Shown here: positions 1 through 9,773 of the stretch, piece by piece | Position numbering within the stretch: the first letter of the stretch is position 1 | How the letters are laid out: every line of letters begins with the position of its first letter | Source: Oxalobacteraceae bacterium | GTDB taxonomy: Bacteria > Pseudomonadota > Gammaproteobacteria > Burkholderiales > Burkholderiaceae_D | Direction of reading: 5' to 3' | Assembly (NCBI GenBank): GCA_010024875.1 | Contig: RGFZ01000005.1 | Location: 16,415-80,414 of the forward strand | Length of the DNA stretch: 64,000 bases | Notes under the pieces: generated by a model | Databases searched by the model: none | Told to the model about the DNA's origin: nothing | What the model saw: the letters and a program-made list of their open reading frames with translations, nothing else | Position numbers and translations under genes: made by a program

Positions 1-1191
1 TTTGGCGAACAGCTCTTTGAAGGTGTTCTTCACGTGGCCGATTTCGATACGGTCTTGCGGACGCTTGGGGCCAGCGAGCGAGGGCGCGACACTCGACAAA
101 TCGAGTTTCAGTACCTTGGTGTAGTCGATCTCGCCGGCTTTGGGAATGCCGAACAGGCCCTGTGCCTTGAAATAGGATTCGAATGCGTCGATCTCGGCCT
201 TGGTGCGGCCGGTGCCGTGGAAGTAGTCGATGGTGGCTTCATCGACCGGGAAAAAACCCATCGTTGCGCCGTACTCGGGCGCCATGTTCGCGATCGTGGC
301 CCGATCGGTGAGGGAGAGGGTCTCGGTGCCTTCGCCAAAGAATTCAACGAACTTGCCAACGACTTTTTCCTTGCGCAGCATTTCGGTGATGGTGAGCACG
401 AGGTCGGTCGCGGTGACGCCTTCGCGCAGCACGCCGGTGAGGTTGACGCCCACCACATCGGGCGTCAGGAAGTACACCGGCTGACCGAGCATGCCGGCTT
501 CGGCTTCGATGCCGCCCACGCCCCAGCCGACGACACCGATACCATTGATCATGGTGGTGTGCGAATCGGTGCCGACCAGCGTATCCGGATAGTAGACGCC
601 GCTGCGCTCATGCACGCCGCGTGCGAGGTATTCGAGGTTGACCTGGTGAACGATGCCAAAGCCCGGAGGGACAACGCCGAAGGTGTCGAAGGCCTGCATG
701 CCCCATTTCATGAACTGATAGCGCTCGTTATTACGCTGGAATTCCAGTTTCATGTTCAGATCCAGCGCATTTTTTTCACGGAAGTGATCGATCTGTACCG
801 AGTGATCGACTACAAGGTCGACAGGCACCAGCGGCTCGATGTTCTTCGGATTCTTACCCATCTTGGAAGCGACGCCGCGCATCGCGGCGAGGTCGGCCAG
901 CAGGGGCACACCGGTGAAGTCTTGCAGCACGACGCGGGCTACCACGAAGGGAATTTCATCGGTGCGGGCCGCGTTAGGCTTCCAGTTGGCCAGCTGATGC
1001 ACGTGCGCTTCGGTGACTTTCTTGCCGTCGCAATTGCGCAGTACGGACTCGAGCACGATGCGGATGGATACCGGCAGGCGGTCAATCTTGGCGCCGGTGG
1101 CTTTTTGCAGCGCTGGCAGCGAATAGAACTTGCCTTTCTTGGCGCCCGACACCTTGAATTCCTTGAGCGTGTTTAGCGTGTTGTGCGACAT
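1..1191 (-). CDS. acnA: Aconitate hydratase A, N-terminal part (runs off window)
   Basis: Converts citrate to isocitrate in the TCA cycle. The 397 codons present run from the start to the window edge with no stop, so the C-terminal half is outside. The protein begins [12 protein letters not shown] and follows AcnA closely, including the run [15 protein letters not shown] and the [17 protein letters not shown] segment near residues 195-235, and it ends in the [11 protein letters not shown] region. At least some of the [4Fe-4S] ligand cysteines lie in the missing part. The ATG at 1191 is preceded by AGGAG on the minus strand. It is the last gene of a minus-strand TCA group mdh, CitE-like, MliC-like, acnA. 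No internal loss is visible in the part present. Confidence 0.95.
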   Translation of the reverse strand, partial: MSHNTLNTLKEFKVSGAKKGKFYSLPALQKATGAKIDRLPVSIRIVLESVLRNCDGKKVTEAHVHQLANWKPNAARTDEIPFVVARVVLQDFTGVPLLADLAAMRGVASKMGKNPKNIEPLVPVDLVVDHSVQIDHFREKNALDLNMKLEFQRNNERYQFMKWGMQAFDTFGVVPPGFGIVHQVNLEYLARGVHERSGVYYPDTLVGTDSHTTMINGIGVVGWGVGGIEAEAGMLGQPVYFLTPDVVGVNLTGVLREGVTATDLVLTITEMLRKEKVVGKFVEFFGEGTETLSLTDRATIANMAPEYGATMGFFPVDEATIDYFHGTGRTKAEIDAFESYFKAQGLFGIPKAGEIDYTKVLKLDLSSVAPSLAGPKRPQDRIEIGHVKNTFKELFAK

Positions 1192-1214
1192 TTGCTCTCC
1201 TTGTTTTTCAAATC

Positions 1215-1250
1215 CAAAAAAATTCTGTTCAGGCAGGCCGCTCGGCCTGC
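1215..1250 (-). terminator. Possible terminator or attenuator between the MliC-like gene and acnA
   Basis: On the minus strand the arms GCAGGCC and GGCCTGC (1233-1250) form a perfect 7-bp stem with a 4-nt loop, followed about 11 nt later by a run of seven T. The T-run is further from the stem than in a textbook intrinsic terminator, so partial termination or simple mRNA structure is equally possible. It lies 24 nt upstream of the acnA start. Confidence 0.4.
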
Positions 1251-1269
1251 TGATGTGCATCGAGTGTTA

Positions 1270-1599
1270 TCAGCGTCTCGGCGCAGTGGCGATCGCCACT
1301 TTGCAGTCACTGACAACCGGCGCACCGCGACGGCTGTCGAGCAGCATGGCTTTGGCCGGGATACCAATCCAGACCAGTCCGCTCTGCAGATCTTCAAAGC
1401 GATGCGCACCAGTCGAGGTACGTACGCGTTCCATCGTGTACGCTCGTCCGCGCCAGATCACCTCGATCACGTTGTCCAGTCGGTGGTCTCCGGTCACCGA
1501 CATCGGCTGCCCTAGCTCGCAGACCATGTCGGTCCGCGCTGCCTGTGCATGACCCGAGACGAAGATCATGACGATGAATACCGAAATCAGTGTCCGCAT
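1270..1599 (-). CDS. Small exported protein, resembles MliC-type lysozyme inhibitor
   Basis: A 109-residue protein with a clear signal peptide (residues 1-20, ending AQA) and a small mature domain. The pattern SxTGAHRFED...LVWIGIPAKAMLLDS ending in a Cys resembles the conserved core of the membrane-bound lysozyme inhibitor (MliC) fold, where a Ser-Gly-x-Arg-Tyr turn is followed by Trp-x-Lys-Gly. The match is weak and the first Cys (VCELG) and last Cys (SDC) could form the usual disulfide. The ATG at 1599 has GGGAGG upstream. It sits between the CitE-like gene and acnA, so it is probably co-transcribed with TCA genes despite a periplasmic role. It could instead be an unrelated exported protein. 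Confidence 0.6.
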   Translation of the reverse strand: MRTLISVFIVMIFVSGHAQAARTDMVCELGQPMSVTGDHRLDNVIEVIWRGRAYTMERVRTSTGAHRFEDLQSGLVWIGIPAKAMLLDSRRGAPVVSDCKVAIATAPRR

Positions 1600-1624
1600 A
1601 CGGCCTCCCTCAGGTCATTAGCGA

Positions 1625-2632
1625 CTAGAGCAGACCGTCCGCCTCCTTCGGCAGCATCTGCCCGGTTTGCCTTGCACGCTGCAGCACGGTCCAGTAGTAG
1701 CGATAGCTGGCGCGGTCGTGCAGCTTACTCTTGTGTCGGATGGGTCCCCAGTCCTTGTCTCTCGCGGCAGACAATATCGCTGTCGCGTCCTCGATCTCGC
1801 CAGCTTCGGGCGCGAATGCTGCCAGTATGTGCCTGATCTGGTCGGGATGGATACTCCACATGCGCTGATATCCGAACTGGCGGCTTGCAAGCGTTGCATC
1901 ACTGGCCACGACAGACAAGTCTCGGATCTCGGTGCACACATTATGCGACGGTACTTTGCCATTGGCATGACAGGCTGCAGAAATTTCCAGTTTTGCACGG
2001 GAAATCAGCGGATGGCTGAACTGGCCTGGGCTGAGCATGGCCTCGCTGGGAATGCCGCCATAGTGCGCAGAGACGAAATCCATGATGCCGAAGGACAAGC
2101 ATTCGACCGCAGGATGTTCGGCCATTTCCCACACCCGGTGCAGTGCGTGGTGTGTCTCAATCAGCACATGCAAGGGCAAATCCGGGCGGCCAGCGGCGGA
2201 TGCGTGCCGGGACACCAGCGCCACCGCGGCCTCCAACTGATTGCGGCTGTCGATCTTGGGGATCACCATGTACGCCAGACGACGGGCGGCGAGTGCGCAG
2301 AGGGTCGCGACGTCTTGTTCGAAATACGGACTGCCGACGTCGTGCACCCGAACACCTATGCGACCAAAACGGTTCTCTGCACTGGCGATCAGTTCGCCAA
2401 TCAGGCGCGCATGCGCAGTTTCGTTGCCTACGGCAGCGCCGTCCTCGCAATCAAAGGTCAGGTCCAGCACAGGACCGAGTTCCTGCTGCAGCGTCAGTGA
2501 TTTGCGCATCAGTTTCTCGGAACCGGCATAGTGATCGCAGACCGGCAGGGTCACCGGCCGGTGTTTGCCTTGGAACAGAACCTCGGAAGGATGCATGCGT
2601 TGCGGGGCAGGGTGCAGCGTCTGTCGGGACAT
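1625..2632 (-). CDS. CitE-like HpcH/HpaI-family CoA-ester lyase
   Basis: A 335-residue member of the HpcH/HpaI aldolase and citrate lyase beta-subunit family. These cleave or form C-C bonds in CoA thioesters such as malyl-CoA or citramalyl-CoA. Visible family marks are DLTFDCEDGAAVGNE near residues 57-70 (metal-binding Glu/Asp), the VMIPKIDS strand, the HVLIET strand and GIMDFVSAHYG. No CitD or CitF partner is present, so this is not a citrate lyase complex and the true substrate is unknown. The reading frame stays open upstream into mdh, but the family starts at MSRQTLHPAPQ. That ATG has no visible ribosome site and ends a perfect palindrome. Confidence 0.85.
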   Translation of the reverse strand: MSRQTLHPAPQRMHPSEVLFQGKHRPVTLPVCDHYAGSEKLMRKSLTLQQELGPVLDLTFDCEDGAAVGNETAHARLIGELIASAENRFGRIGVRVHDVGSPYFEQDVATLCALAARRLAYMVIPKIDSRNQLEAAVALVSRHASAAGRPDLPLHVLIETHHALHRVWEMAEHPAVECLSFGIMDFVSAHYGGIPSEAMLSPGQFSHPLISRAKLEISAACHANGKVPSHNVCTEIRDLSVVASDATLASRQFGYQRMWSIHPDQIRHILAAFAPEAGEIEDATAILSAARDKDWGPIRHKSKLHDRASYRYYWTVLQRARQTGQMLPKEADGLL

Positions 2633-2656
2633 GAGCGGGCCGCCGGCCCGCTCATG
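2630..2656 (-). promoter_or_regulatory. Perfect palindrome abutting the CitE-like start codon
   Basis: Twelve-base arms (2630-2641 and 2645-2656) are exact inverted complements around a 3-nt loop. In the mRNA the 3' arm ends with the AUG of the CitE-like gene, and it occupies most of the 38-nt gap after mdh. There is no U-run, so it is a poor terminator. It would hide the start unless ribosomes finishing mdh open it. Translational coupling is the inference. Confidence 0.6.
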
Positions 2657-2670
2657 GATCGGGTGGGTCG

Positions 2671-3660
2671 TTACGGCAGCAGATGCTTGACGCCGTCGCG
2701 CTCTTCGTTGAGCTCCTTGAGCGTGAGGTTGATGCGTTCCTGTGAGAACGCATCGATGTCCAGCCCCTGAACGATCTTGTATTCGCCATGCTCGGTGGTG
2801 ACAGGGAAGCCGAACATCACGTCCTTGGGTATACCGTACGAGCCGTCCGAGGGGATGCCCATCGTGGTCCATTTGCCATGGGTACCCAGCACCCAGTCAC
2901 GCACATGATCGATCGCTGCATTCGCCGCTGAGGCGGCCGAGGACAGACCGCGAGCTTCGATGATGGCGGCACCACGCTTGCCGACGGTCGGCAAGAAAGT
3001 GTCACGGTTCCACGCATCGTCGTTGATCATGTCTTTGACCGATTTGCCGTCAATCGTCGCGAAGCGATAGTCGGCGTACATCGTGGGGGAGTGGTTGCCC
3101 CACACGCAGAGCTTCTCGATGGATGCGACCGGCTTGCCCGTCTTGGCAGCAATCTGCGAGAGCGCGCGGTTATGGTCTAGGCGCAGCATGGCAGTGAAAT
3201 TCTTGGCAGGCAGGCTGGGTGCGGATTTCATGGCGATGTACGCGTTGGTGTTGGCCGGGTTGCCGACTACCAGCACCTTCACGTTGCGCGAGGCAACCGC
3301 GTCCAGCGCCTTGCCCTGCACAGTGAAGATCTGGGCGTTTGCCTCAAGCAGGTCTTTACGCTCCATGCCGGGGCCACGGGGGCGGGCACCGACCAGCAGC
3401 GCCACGTCGGCATCTTTGAACGCGGTCATGGGGTCAGCATGCGCGGTCATACCAGCCAGCAGCGGGAATGCGCAGTCATCGATTTCCATCATCACGCCCT
3501 TGAGCGCCTTCTGTGCCTTTTCGTCGGGGATTTCCAGCAGTTGCAGGATCACGGGCTGGTCTTTGCCCAGCATGTCGCCGTTAGCGATGCGAAAGAGCAG
3601 TGAATAACCGATCTGGCCGGCGGCGCCGGTCACAGCAACGCGCATAGGGGCTTTAGCCAT
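2671..3660 (-). CDS. mdh: Malate dehydrogenase (NAD)
   Basis: Oxidises malate to oxaloacetate in the TCA cycle. The 329 residues match the usual length of the betaproteobacterial type. The Rossmann motif [18 protein letters not shown] is at residues 11-28, the mobile substrate loop [14 protein letters not shown] carries the binding arginines near 92-105, and the catalytic His is in [13 protein letters not shown]. The ATG at 3660 has GGAG upstream. It is the first gene of the minus-strand group and is divergent from a GntR regulator, with a candidate operator between them. Intact. Confidence 0.97.
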   Translation of the reverse strand: MAKAPMRVAVTGAAGQIGYSLLFRIANGDMLGKDQPVILQLLEIPDEKAQKALKGVMMEIDDCAFPLLAGMTAHADPMTAFKDADVALLVGARPRGPGMERKDLLEANAQIFTVQGKALDAVASRNVKVLVVGNPANTNAYIAMKSAPSLPAKNFTAMLRLDHNRALSQIAAKTGKPVASIEKLCVWGNHSPTMYADYRFATIDGKSVKDMINDDAWNRDTFLPTVGKRGAAIIEARGLSSAASAANAAIDHVRDWVLGTHGKWTTMGIPSDGSYGIPKDVMFGFPVTTEHGEYKIVQGLDIDAFSQERINLTLKELNEERDGVKHLLP

Positions 3661-3790
3661 GTTGAATCTCCAATTGGGTCGTGATGTCGGGGTGAGGGTC
3701 TGGCGGCTTTGCCGCAGATCTCTCTGCGAGCGCAGGGGCCAAAAAGTTTGGTCGCGAGTTTAGGCGCGACGTGCAGGTCTGTCAATGCGT

Positions 3791-3813
3791 ATCTTATATC
3801 TTATATAAGACAT
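3791..3813. promoter_or_regulatory. Candidate GntR operator in the mdh/gntR divergent region
   Basis: A perfect 12-bp palindrome TCTTATATAAGA at 3799-3810 is preceded by a second copy of the half-site, so ATCTTAT occurs at 3791 and again at 3798. The site lies between the divergent starts of mdh and the GntR gene, in otherwise G+C-rich DNA. Short A+T-rich palindromes are typical GntR-family targets. I infer autoregulation and control of mdh. I saw no second copy upstream of sdhC or gltA. Confidence 0.55.
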
Positions 3814-3850
3814 ATTACACCAACAATGTTCTGGACGTTAAGCCCGGATC

Positions 3851-4654
3851 GTGGTGAAATTGCGCGCCATGAATCAGACCGTCTCCCCGCCTGCAGTCCC
3901 TGGTCAGGCCACCGTTTCCGGTGGCTCGGGATCGGCTTCGCCCACCTTCAGTCCGCTTTACCAGCAAATCAAGGCGCTGATCATGCAAAGCCTGCAAACG
4001 GGGGAGTGGAAGCCCGGCGAGCTGATCCCCAGCGAGGTCGAGCTGGCCTATCGCTACAAGGTGAGCCAAGGCACGGTGCGCAAGGCCATCGACGAGCTGT
4101 CCGCCGATAACCTCGTGGTGCGTCGTCAGGGCAAGGGTACCTTTGTCGCCACCCATCACGAAGCTCGCGTCCAGTTTCGCTTCCTGCGCCTGATGCCCGA
4201 TGCGGGTGATGCGCATCAGCCTGAAAACCATATCCTTGAAGTCAAACGCCTGCGCGGCCCGGCCGAAGTTGCCCGGGTTCTCGATATCAAGGCGGGCGAC
4301 TCCGTTGTGTTCATTCGTCGTCTGCAGCACTTTGACGGGGTGCCAACCATCATGGAAGAAATCTGGCTGCCCGGCGCCATCTTCAAGGGGCTCACCGCTG
4401 AACGTCTCGCTGAATACAAAGGCCCCATGTATGGCCTGTTCGAGACCGAGTTTGGTACCCAGATGATTCGAGCGTCGGAAAAGCTCAAGGCAGTCGCTGC
4501 AGATGAACTCGCTGTGGAGTTGCTGAAGGTGCAACCGGGAACGCCGATGCTGAGCGTCGAGCGTGTCGCTTTCACGTATGGCGACCGGCCGGTCGAATTG
4601 CGACGTGCGCTCTATGTAACGACTGATTATCACTACCACAACGAGCTGATTTGA
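3851..4654 (+). CDS. GntR-family (HutC/UTRA) transcriptional regulator of the TCA locus
   Basis: A 267-residue regulator. The N-terminal winged helix-turn-helix (about 32-98) has the signatures SPLYQQIKALI, PGELIPSEVELAYRY and VSQGTVRKAIDEL, ending in RRQGKGTFV. The C-terminal half (about 108-260) is a UTRA ligand-binding domain, placing it in the HutC subfamily. It lies between mdh and sdhC, as in many Burkholderiales, so the likely targets are the flanking TCA operons. The ligand is unknown. The start is uncertain: GTG at 3851 gives MVKLRAMNQ, and ATG at 3869 is six codons later. Neither has a strong ribosome site. Confidence 0.88.
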   Translation: MVKLRAMNQTVSPPAVPGQATVSGGSGSASPTFSPLYQQIKALIMQSLQTGEWKPGELIPSEVELAYRYKVSQGTVRKAIDELSADNLVVRRQGKGTFVATHHEARVQFRFLRLMPDAGDAHQPENHILEVKRLRGPAEVARVLDIKAGDSVVFIRRLQHFDGVPTIMEEIWLPGAIFKGLTAERLAEYKGPMYGLFETEFGTQMIRASEKLKAVAADELAVELLKVQPGTPMLSVERVAFTYGDRPVELRRALYVTTDYHYHNELI

Positions 4655-4739
4655 AATCGCCCGGTGTGCCATCGTCCCTGGCTGGGTGTTTATCTGAAAT
4701 GTGCCATGAGAATATGCAACACGGGCTACGCATCACGGC

Positions 4740-4768
4740 CTGAACGGAATAGCCCAAGCAGATAGAAT
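4740..4768 (+). promoter_or_regulatory. Weak candidate promoter for sdhC
   Basis: TAGAAT at 4763-4768 is a fair -10 hexamer about 48 nt upstream of the sdhC ATG. The -35 match 17 nt further upstream (CTGAAC) is poor. A G/C hairpin (GGGGC...GCCCC, 4770-4796) lies in the leader. The assignment is by position and the -10 only. Confidence 0.3.
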
Positions 4769-4816
4769 CGGGGCATTACCGTACCGGACGAAGCCCCATC
4801 GTTGGAGAACAAACCC

Positions 4817-5233
4817 ATGTCAGAAGCGACAACAGACCTCAGTAACAGAAAACGCTACACCAATATCCATGTCACCGACATCCTGCGCTACCGCTTGCCG
4901 GCCGCCGGCTTCGTGTCCATCCTTCACCGAATCAGCGGCGCAATGATGTTTCTGCTGCTGCCTTTTATCCTGTACCTGTTCGATTTATCGATCACCTCGG
5001 AGATCTCATTTGCCTACCTCTCCGGTTTTGCAAGCCACTGGTTCGTGAAACTGCTGATCCTTGCGCTGTCATGGGCGTACTTGCATCACTTCTGCGCCGG
5101 TGTTCGCCATCTGGTGATGGACCTGCACATTGGCTTGTCGAAAGAGAGCGCTGCCAAATCCGCGCGCTCGGTGCTATTCGTGAGCGTGCCGCTGGCGGTA
5201 CTGGTCGCGTTCAAACTGTTCGGAGGTTTCTGA
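4817..5233 (+). CDS. sdhC: Succinate dehydrogenase cytochrome b556 subunit
   Basis: A 138-residue membrane anchor of complex II that carries heme b and helps form the ubiquinone site. The frame opens at a TTG (4802), but ATG 4817 is preferred because GGAG lies about 10 nt before it. SdhC marks are LRYRLPAAGFVSILHRISG, where Ser and Arg line the quinone pocket, three hydrophobic helices, and the heme-ligand motif HHFCAGVRHLVMD near residue 92. It begins the sdhCDAB-sdhE operon, and its stop is one base from sdhD. Confidence 0.95.
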   Translation: MSEATTDLSNRKRYTNIHVTDILRYRLPAAGFVSILHRISGAMMFLLLPFILYLFDLSITSEISFAYLSGFASHWFVKLLILALSWAYLHHFCAGVRHLVMDLHIGLSKESAAKSARSVLFVSVPLAVLVAFKLFGGF

Positions 5234-5234
5234 G

Positions 5235-5597
5235 ATGGACAATAACATCGGACCCAAGCGTCTGGTCGTTGGCGCGCACTACGGCTTGCGCGACTGGCTT
5301 GCCCAGCGCATCACGGCGATCGTGATGGCGGTGTTTACCATCGTCGTTCTGGTGCTGTTTTTTGGCGCATCGGAATTCAGCTACGAGGGCTGGGCCGGGC
5401 TGTATGCGCAGCAATGGTTCAAACTGTTCGCTTTCGTGACGTTCATGTCCCTGTACTACCACGCGTGGGTCGGCGTACGTGATATCTGGATGGATTACGT
5501 CAAGCCGGTCGCGATTCGCTTGCTGCTGCAGGCACTGACGATCCTGTGGCTGGTGGGTTGTGCCGGCTGGACGGTACAGATTCTCTGGAGAGTATAA
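5235..5597 (+). CDS. sdhD: Succinate dehydrogenase membrane anchor subunit
   Basis: A 120-residue second membrane anchor of complex II with three transmembrane helices. The segment [20 protein letters not shown] holds the conserved His and Asp/Tyr of the SdhD heme and quinone region. It starts one base after the sdhC stop and ends two bases before the sdhA start, so the three are translationally coupled. Length is normal. Confidence 0.94.
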   Translation: MDNNIGPKRLVVGAHYGLRDWLAQRITAIVMAVFTIVVLVLFFGASEFSYEGWAGLYAQQWFKLFAFVTFMSLYYHAWVGVRDIWMDYVKPVAIRLLLQALTILWLVGCAGWTVQILWRV

Positions 5598-5599
5598 AA

Positions 5600-7375
5600 G
5601 TGGCATCCATCAAATCCTCCATTCCTTCCCGCCGTTTCGATGCGGCGATCATCGGCGCGGGTGGCTCCGGCATGCGCGCCGCGCTGCAACTCGCTGAGGC
5701 AGGTCTCAATGTCGCCGTACTGTCGAAAGTCTTCCCGACGCGCTCGCATACTGTGGCAGCGCAGGGCGGCATCGGTGCGTCGCTGGGCAATATGTCAGAG
5801 GACAACTGGTACTGGCATATGTTCGATACCGTCAAGGGTAGCGATTATCTAGGCGATCAGGACGCTATCGAATTCATGTGCCGCGAAGCGCCGAAAGTGG
5901 TCTACGAGCTAGAGCACTTCGGCATGCCTTTCGACCGTAATCCCGACGGCACGATTTATCAGCGTCCTTTTGGCGGCCATACCGCCAACTTCGGCGAGAA
6001 GCCCGTGCAGCGTGCGTGCGCTGCAGCCGACCGAACTGGCCATGCGATGCTGCACACGCTGTACCAGCGCAATGTGCGCGCGAAGACGCATTTCTTTGTC
6101 GAGTGGATGGCGATTGATCTGGTGCGCAATCAGGACGGCGACGTGCTCGGTGTGGTCGCGCTCGAAATGGAAACCGGCGATGTGATGGTGCTGGAAGCGA
6201 AGACCACAGTATTTGCGACCGGTGGTGCGGGTCGCATCTGGGCTGCGTCGACCAATGCCTTCATCAACACCGGCGATGGCATGGGCATGGCCGCGCGTGC
6301 CGGCCTGCCGCTAGAAGACATGGAGTTCTGGCAGTTTCACCCGACCGGCGTTGCCGGCGCTGGCGTGCTGATCACCGAGGGTGTGCGCGGCGAGGGCGGC
6401 ATCCTGATCAACAGCGAAGGCGAGCGTTTCATGGAGCGCTATGCGCCGACACTGAAAGATCTCGCGCCGCGCGATTTTGTCTCGCGGTCGATGGATCAGG
6501 AAATCAAGGAAGGTCGCGGCTGCGGGCCGAAGAAGAATCACGTGCTGCTCGATCTGCGCCATATTGGCGCCGACACCATACGCAAGCGTCTGCCATCGAT
6601 TCTCGAGATCGGCCACAAGTTTGCAAACGTCGATGCCACCAAAGAGCCGATTCCCGTGGTGCCGACGATTCACTACCAGATGGGCGGCATACCGACCAAT
6701 ATCCACGGTCAGGTGGTCGCGCCGAAGAATGGCGGCCAGGAGATCGTGCGCGGATTGTACGCAATTGGCGAGTGCGCTTGCGTCTCCGTGCATGGCGCAA
6801 ATCGTCTTGGTACCAACTCGCTGCTCGATCTGCTGGTGTTCGGTCGCGCGGCAGGCAATCACATCGTTGCCAGCAAGCTCAGAGAGCAGAGCCACCAGAA
6901 TCTTCCGGCCGATGGCGCTGATCTCGCGCTCTCGCGCCTCGCGCACCTTGAAGCCTCGACCGGCTCTGAGCGCGTGCAGGATGTCGCCAACGACATTCGC
7001 TCAGCCATGCAGCACTACTGCGGCGTATTCCGCACGCAGGAGCTGCTGGATGAAGGCGTCAGGGAGATCATGCAGCTTGACGAGCGACGCAAGCAGGTGT
7101 CATTCAAGGATAAATCCAAGGTATTCAATACCGCACGCGTCGAAGCGCTGGAGCTCGATAACCTGATCGAGACCGCGAAAGCCACCATCGTCTCCGCCGC
7201 TGCTCGCAAAGAATCGCGTGGCGCACATGCGCATCGCGACCATGAGCATCGCGATGATGAACACTGGATGAAGCACACGCTGTGGTTCTCCGAAGGCAAT
7301 CGCCTCGACTACAAGCCGGTGGTTACCAAGCCGCTGACCGTTGAAACTTTCAAGCCGAAAGCACGCACCTTTTAA
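5600..7375 (+). CDS. sdhA: Succinate dehydrogenase flavoprotein subunit
   Basis: The 591-residue catalytic subunit oxidises succinate to fumarate with covalent FAD. The dinucleotide motif [20 protein letters not shown] is at residues 14-33, and the FAD-attachment His is in [13 protein letters not shown]. Active-site segments include FWQFHPTG and [10 protein letters not shown] place the start at GTG 5600 ([10 protein letters not shown]), with GGAG upstream and two bases after sdhD. The upstream frame overlaps sdhD and is not used. A His-rich surface loop (residues about 550-562) sits where relatives have a charged loop. Intact. Confidence 0.96.
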   Translation: MASIKSSIPSRRFDAAIIGAGGSGMRAALQLAEAGLNVAVLSKVFPTRSHTVAAQGGIGASLGNMSEDNWYWHMFDTVKGSDYLGDQDAIEFMCREAPKVVYELEHFGMPFDRNPDGTIYQRPFGGHTANFGEKPVQRACAAADRTGHAMLHTLYQRNVRAKTHFFVEWMAIDLVRNQDGDVLGVVALEMETGDVMVLEAKTTVFATGGAGRIWAASTNAFINTGDGMGMAARAGLPLEDMEFWQFHPTGVAGAGVLITEGVRGEGGILINSEGERFMERYAPTLKDLAPRDFVSRSMDQEIKEGRGCGPKKNHVLLDLRHIGADTIRKRLPSILEIGHKFANVDATKEPIPVVPTIHYQMGGIPTNIHGQVVAPKNGGQEIVRGLYAIGECACVSVHGANRLGTNSLLDLLVFGRAAGNHIVASKLREQSHQNLPADGADLALSRLAHLEASTGSERVQDVANDIRSAMQHYCGVFRTQELLDEGVREIMQLDERRKQVSFKDKSKVFNTARVEALELDNLIETAKATIVSAAARKESRGAHAHRDHEHRDDEHWMKHTLWFSEGNRLDYKPVVTKPLTVETFKPKARTF

Positions 7376-7389
7376 GCCCGGAAAACACC

Positions 7390-8100
7390 ATGACCCGTAC
7401 TGTCAAATTTCAGATCTATCGCTACGATCCGGACAAGGATGCCAAGCCCTACATGCAGGACCTGACGGTCACGCTGCAGGATACCGACAAGATGCTGCTC
7501 GATGCGCTACAGCGCATCAAGGCCGATGTTGATGATTCGCTCGCGCTGCGTCGCTCCTGCCGAGAGGGGGTCTGTGGCTCCGACGCGATGAATGTCAACG
7601 GCAAAAACCGTCTGGCCTGCACCACCAATTTGAACGAGCTGACCGAGCCCATCGTGCTGCGTCCGCTGCCCGGGTTACCGGTCATACGCGACCTGATCGT
7701 CGACATGACGAACTTCTTCAAGCAATACCATTCGATCAAGCCCTTCCTGATCAACGACTCGATCCCTCCCGAAAAGGAGCGTCTGCAGATGCCGGCCGAG
7801 CGCGAGGAGCTCGATGGCCTGTACGAGTGCATCTTGTGCGCATGCTGCTCGACGTCCTGCCCGTCGTTCTGGTGGAATCCCGACAAGTTCGTTGGCCCGG
7901 CCGGGTTACTGCAGGCGTATCGATTTATCGCCGACAGTCGCGACGAAGCCACCAGCCAGCGTCTGGATAACCTCGAAGATCCGTATCGCCTGTTCCGCTG
8001 CCACTCGATCATGAATTGCGTTGATGTTTGCCCGAAAGGCCTCAACCCGAACAAGGCGATCGGCAAGATCAAGGAACTGCTCGTCCGACGCACGGTGTAA
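7390..8100 (+). CDS. sdhB: Succinate dehydrogenase iron-sulfur subunit
   Basis: A 236-residue subunit that carries electrons from FAD to quinone through three clusters. All ligand sets are visible: RRSCREGVCGSDAM with a later Cys for [2Fe-2S], CILCACCSTSCP for [4Fe-4S], and CHSIMNCVDVCPKGLNP for [3Fe-4S] and the last [4Fe-4S] Cys. It lies 14 bases after sdhA in the same operon. Length is normal. Confidence 0.97.
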   Translation: MTRTVKFQIYRYDPDKDAKPYMQDLTVTLQDTDKMLLDALQRIKADVDDSLALRRSCREGVCGSDAMNVNGKNRLACTTNLNELTEPIVLRPLPGLPVIRDLIVDMTNFFKQYHSIKPFLINDSIPPEKERLQMPAEREELDGLYECILCACCSTSCPSFWWNPDKFVGPAGLLQAYRFIADSRDEATSQRLDNLEDPYRLFRCHSIMNCVDVCPKGLNPNKAIGKIKELLVRRTV

Positions 8101-8105
8101 GCGCG

Positions 8106-8378
8106 ATGGAGGGCTCAAGGCATCAGGACGACCCCGCGCGCCGCGCACGGCTGCGCTGGCGCAGCCGCCGTGGCTTGCTCGAAAACGACCTGATCCTGAC
8201 ACGCTTTCTGGATGCGCATGAGGCAGAGCTCTCCGATGATGAAGTCGATGCGCTGACGCGTTTGCTGGAGTTGCCAGACAATGACTTGATGGGCCTGTTA
8301 CTGGGCCGGGATGACACTGAAGAGCGCTTGAACCTTCCTCATGTGACGGCATTGCTCAATCGTCTGCGGGAAGCCTGA
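8106..8378 (+). CDS. sdhE: FAD assembly factor SdhE
   Basis: A 90-residue small helical protein that promotes covalent flavin attachment to SdhA. The family motif RRGLLENDLIL (the RGxxExD element) is at about residues 21-31, followed by the acidic, Leu-rich helices expected. I use ATG 8106, five bases after the sdhB stop, rather than the longer frame that overlaps sdhB. Its place at the end of the sdh operon fits the role. Confidence 0.93.
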   Translation: MEGSRHQDDPARRARLRWRSRRGLLENDLILTRFLDAHEAELSDDEVDALTRLLELPDNDLMGLLLGRDDTEERLNLPHVTALLNRLREA

Positions 8379-8462
8379 GGCAGACACGGGCAGCGAGGAA
8401 GGCGCACAGTCTCGATAACGATTTGCATGATTGATTATTCTTTATGATTCAAAGGTAGAGCC

Positions 8463-9773
8463 ATGACCCAATCCGATACCAAAGCCACGCTGTCTTTCTC
8501 CGACGGTTCGCCATCGGTCGAGTTCCCGGTGTATCAGGGCTCCATCGGCCCCGACGTCATCGATATCCGCAAGCTCTACGGCGCCACCGGCAAGTTCACC
8601 TATGACCCCGGGTTCATGTCGACCGCTGCCTGCAACTCGACCATCACCTATATCGATGGCGACAAGGGCGAGCTGCTGTACCGCGGCTATCCCATCGAGC
8701 AACTAGCCGTCAATTGCGATTTTCTCGAGACTTGCTATTTGCTGCTCAACGGCGAGTTGCCCAACGCCACTGAGAAAAAGCAGTTCGTCGACACCGTGAC
8801 CCGTCACACCATGGTGCACGAGCAGATGCAGTTCTTCTTCCGTGGTTTTCGCCGTGACGCGCACCCGATGTCGGTGCTGGTCGGCACCGTGGGTGCGCTG
8901 GCCTCGTTCTATCATGACTCGCTCGATATCAATGATCCGCATCATCGTGAGGTATCGGCAATCCGTCTGATCGCCAAGATGCCGACGCTGGTCGCGATGG
9001 CTTACAAATACTCTGTCGGTCAGCCTTTCGTTTATCCGCGTAATGACCTCTCCTACAGCGCTAATTTCATGCGCATGATGTTTGCCACGCCAGCAGAGGA
9101 TTACAAACCAAATGATGTGCTCGTGCGCGCGCTGGATCGCATTCTGATCCTTCATGCTGACCACGAGCAGAATGCGTCGACTTCGACGGTTCGTCTGTCC
9201 GGTTCCTCGGGCGCCAATCCGTTTGCGTGTATCGCGGCCGGTATCGCCTGCCTGTGGGGCCCTGCGCATGGTGGCGCCAACGAGGCCGCGCTGACCATGC
9301 TCAAGGACATACAGCGCGATGGCGGCATCGACAAGATCGGCGAGTTCGTCGCCAAGGTCAAGGACAAGAACTCGAACGTCAAGCTGATGGGCTTCGGTCA
9401 CCGCGTCTACAAAAATTACGATCCGCGTGCCAAGCTGATGCGTGAAACCTGCCACGAGGTCCTGAACGAACTCGGACTGCAGAACGATCCGTTGTTCAAG
9501 CTGGCGATGGCGCTGGAAAAGATCGCTCTGGAAGATGACTACTTTGTCCAGCGCAAGCTGTACCCGAACGTCGATTTCTACTCGGGCATCGTGCAGTCCG
9601 CGCTGGGTATTCCGGTCTCGCTGTTCACGGGTATCTTCGCGATGGCGCGCACCGTGGGCTGGATCGCGCAATGGAATGAGATGATCTCCGACCCCGAACA
9701 GAAGATCGGTCGTCCGCGACAGCTGTTTGTGGGCTCGGCGCAGCGGGATGTGCCGCCAATGGCGAAACGCTAA
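8463..9773 (+). CDS. gltA: Citrate synthase (type I, hexameric)
   Basis: A 436-residue enzyme that condenses acetyl-CoA and oxaloacetate. The catalytic His are in [10 protein letters not shown] and [14 protein letters not shown], and the catalytic Asp is in YPNVDFYSG. It has the N-terminal beta-domain of the NADH-sensitive Gram-negative type. GGTAGAG precedes the start. An 84-base spacer separates it from sdhE, so it may also have its own promoter. A strong terminator follows. Intact. Confidence 0.97.
   Translation: MTQSDTKATLSFSDGSPSVEFPVYQGSIGPDVIDIRKLYGATGKFTYDPGFMSTAACNSTITYIDGDKGELLYRGYPIEQLAVNCDFLETCYLLLNGELPNATEKKQFVDTVTRHTMVHEQMQFFFRGFRRDAHPMSVLVGTVGALASFYHDSLDINDPHHREVSAIRLIAKMPTLVAMAYKYSVGQPFVYPRNDLSYSANFMRMMFATPAEDYKPNDVLVRALDRILILHADHEQNASTSTVRLSGSSGANPFACIAAGIACLWGPAHGGANEAALTMLKDIQRDGGIDKIGEFVAKVKDKNSNVKLMGFGHRVYKNYDPRAKLMRETCHEVLNELGLQNDPLFKLAMALEKIALEDDYFVQRKLYPNVDFYSGIVQSALGIPVSLFTGIFAMARTVGWIAQWNEMISDPEQKIGRPRQLFVGSAQRDVPPMAKR

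Noticed and set aside
34..1176. A 380-codon plus-strand open frame
   Set aside because: Antisense to acnA, which is conserved and has a proper ribosome site.
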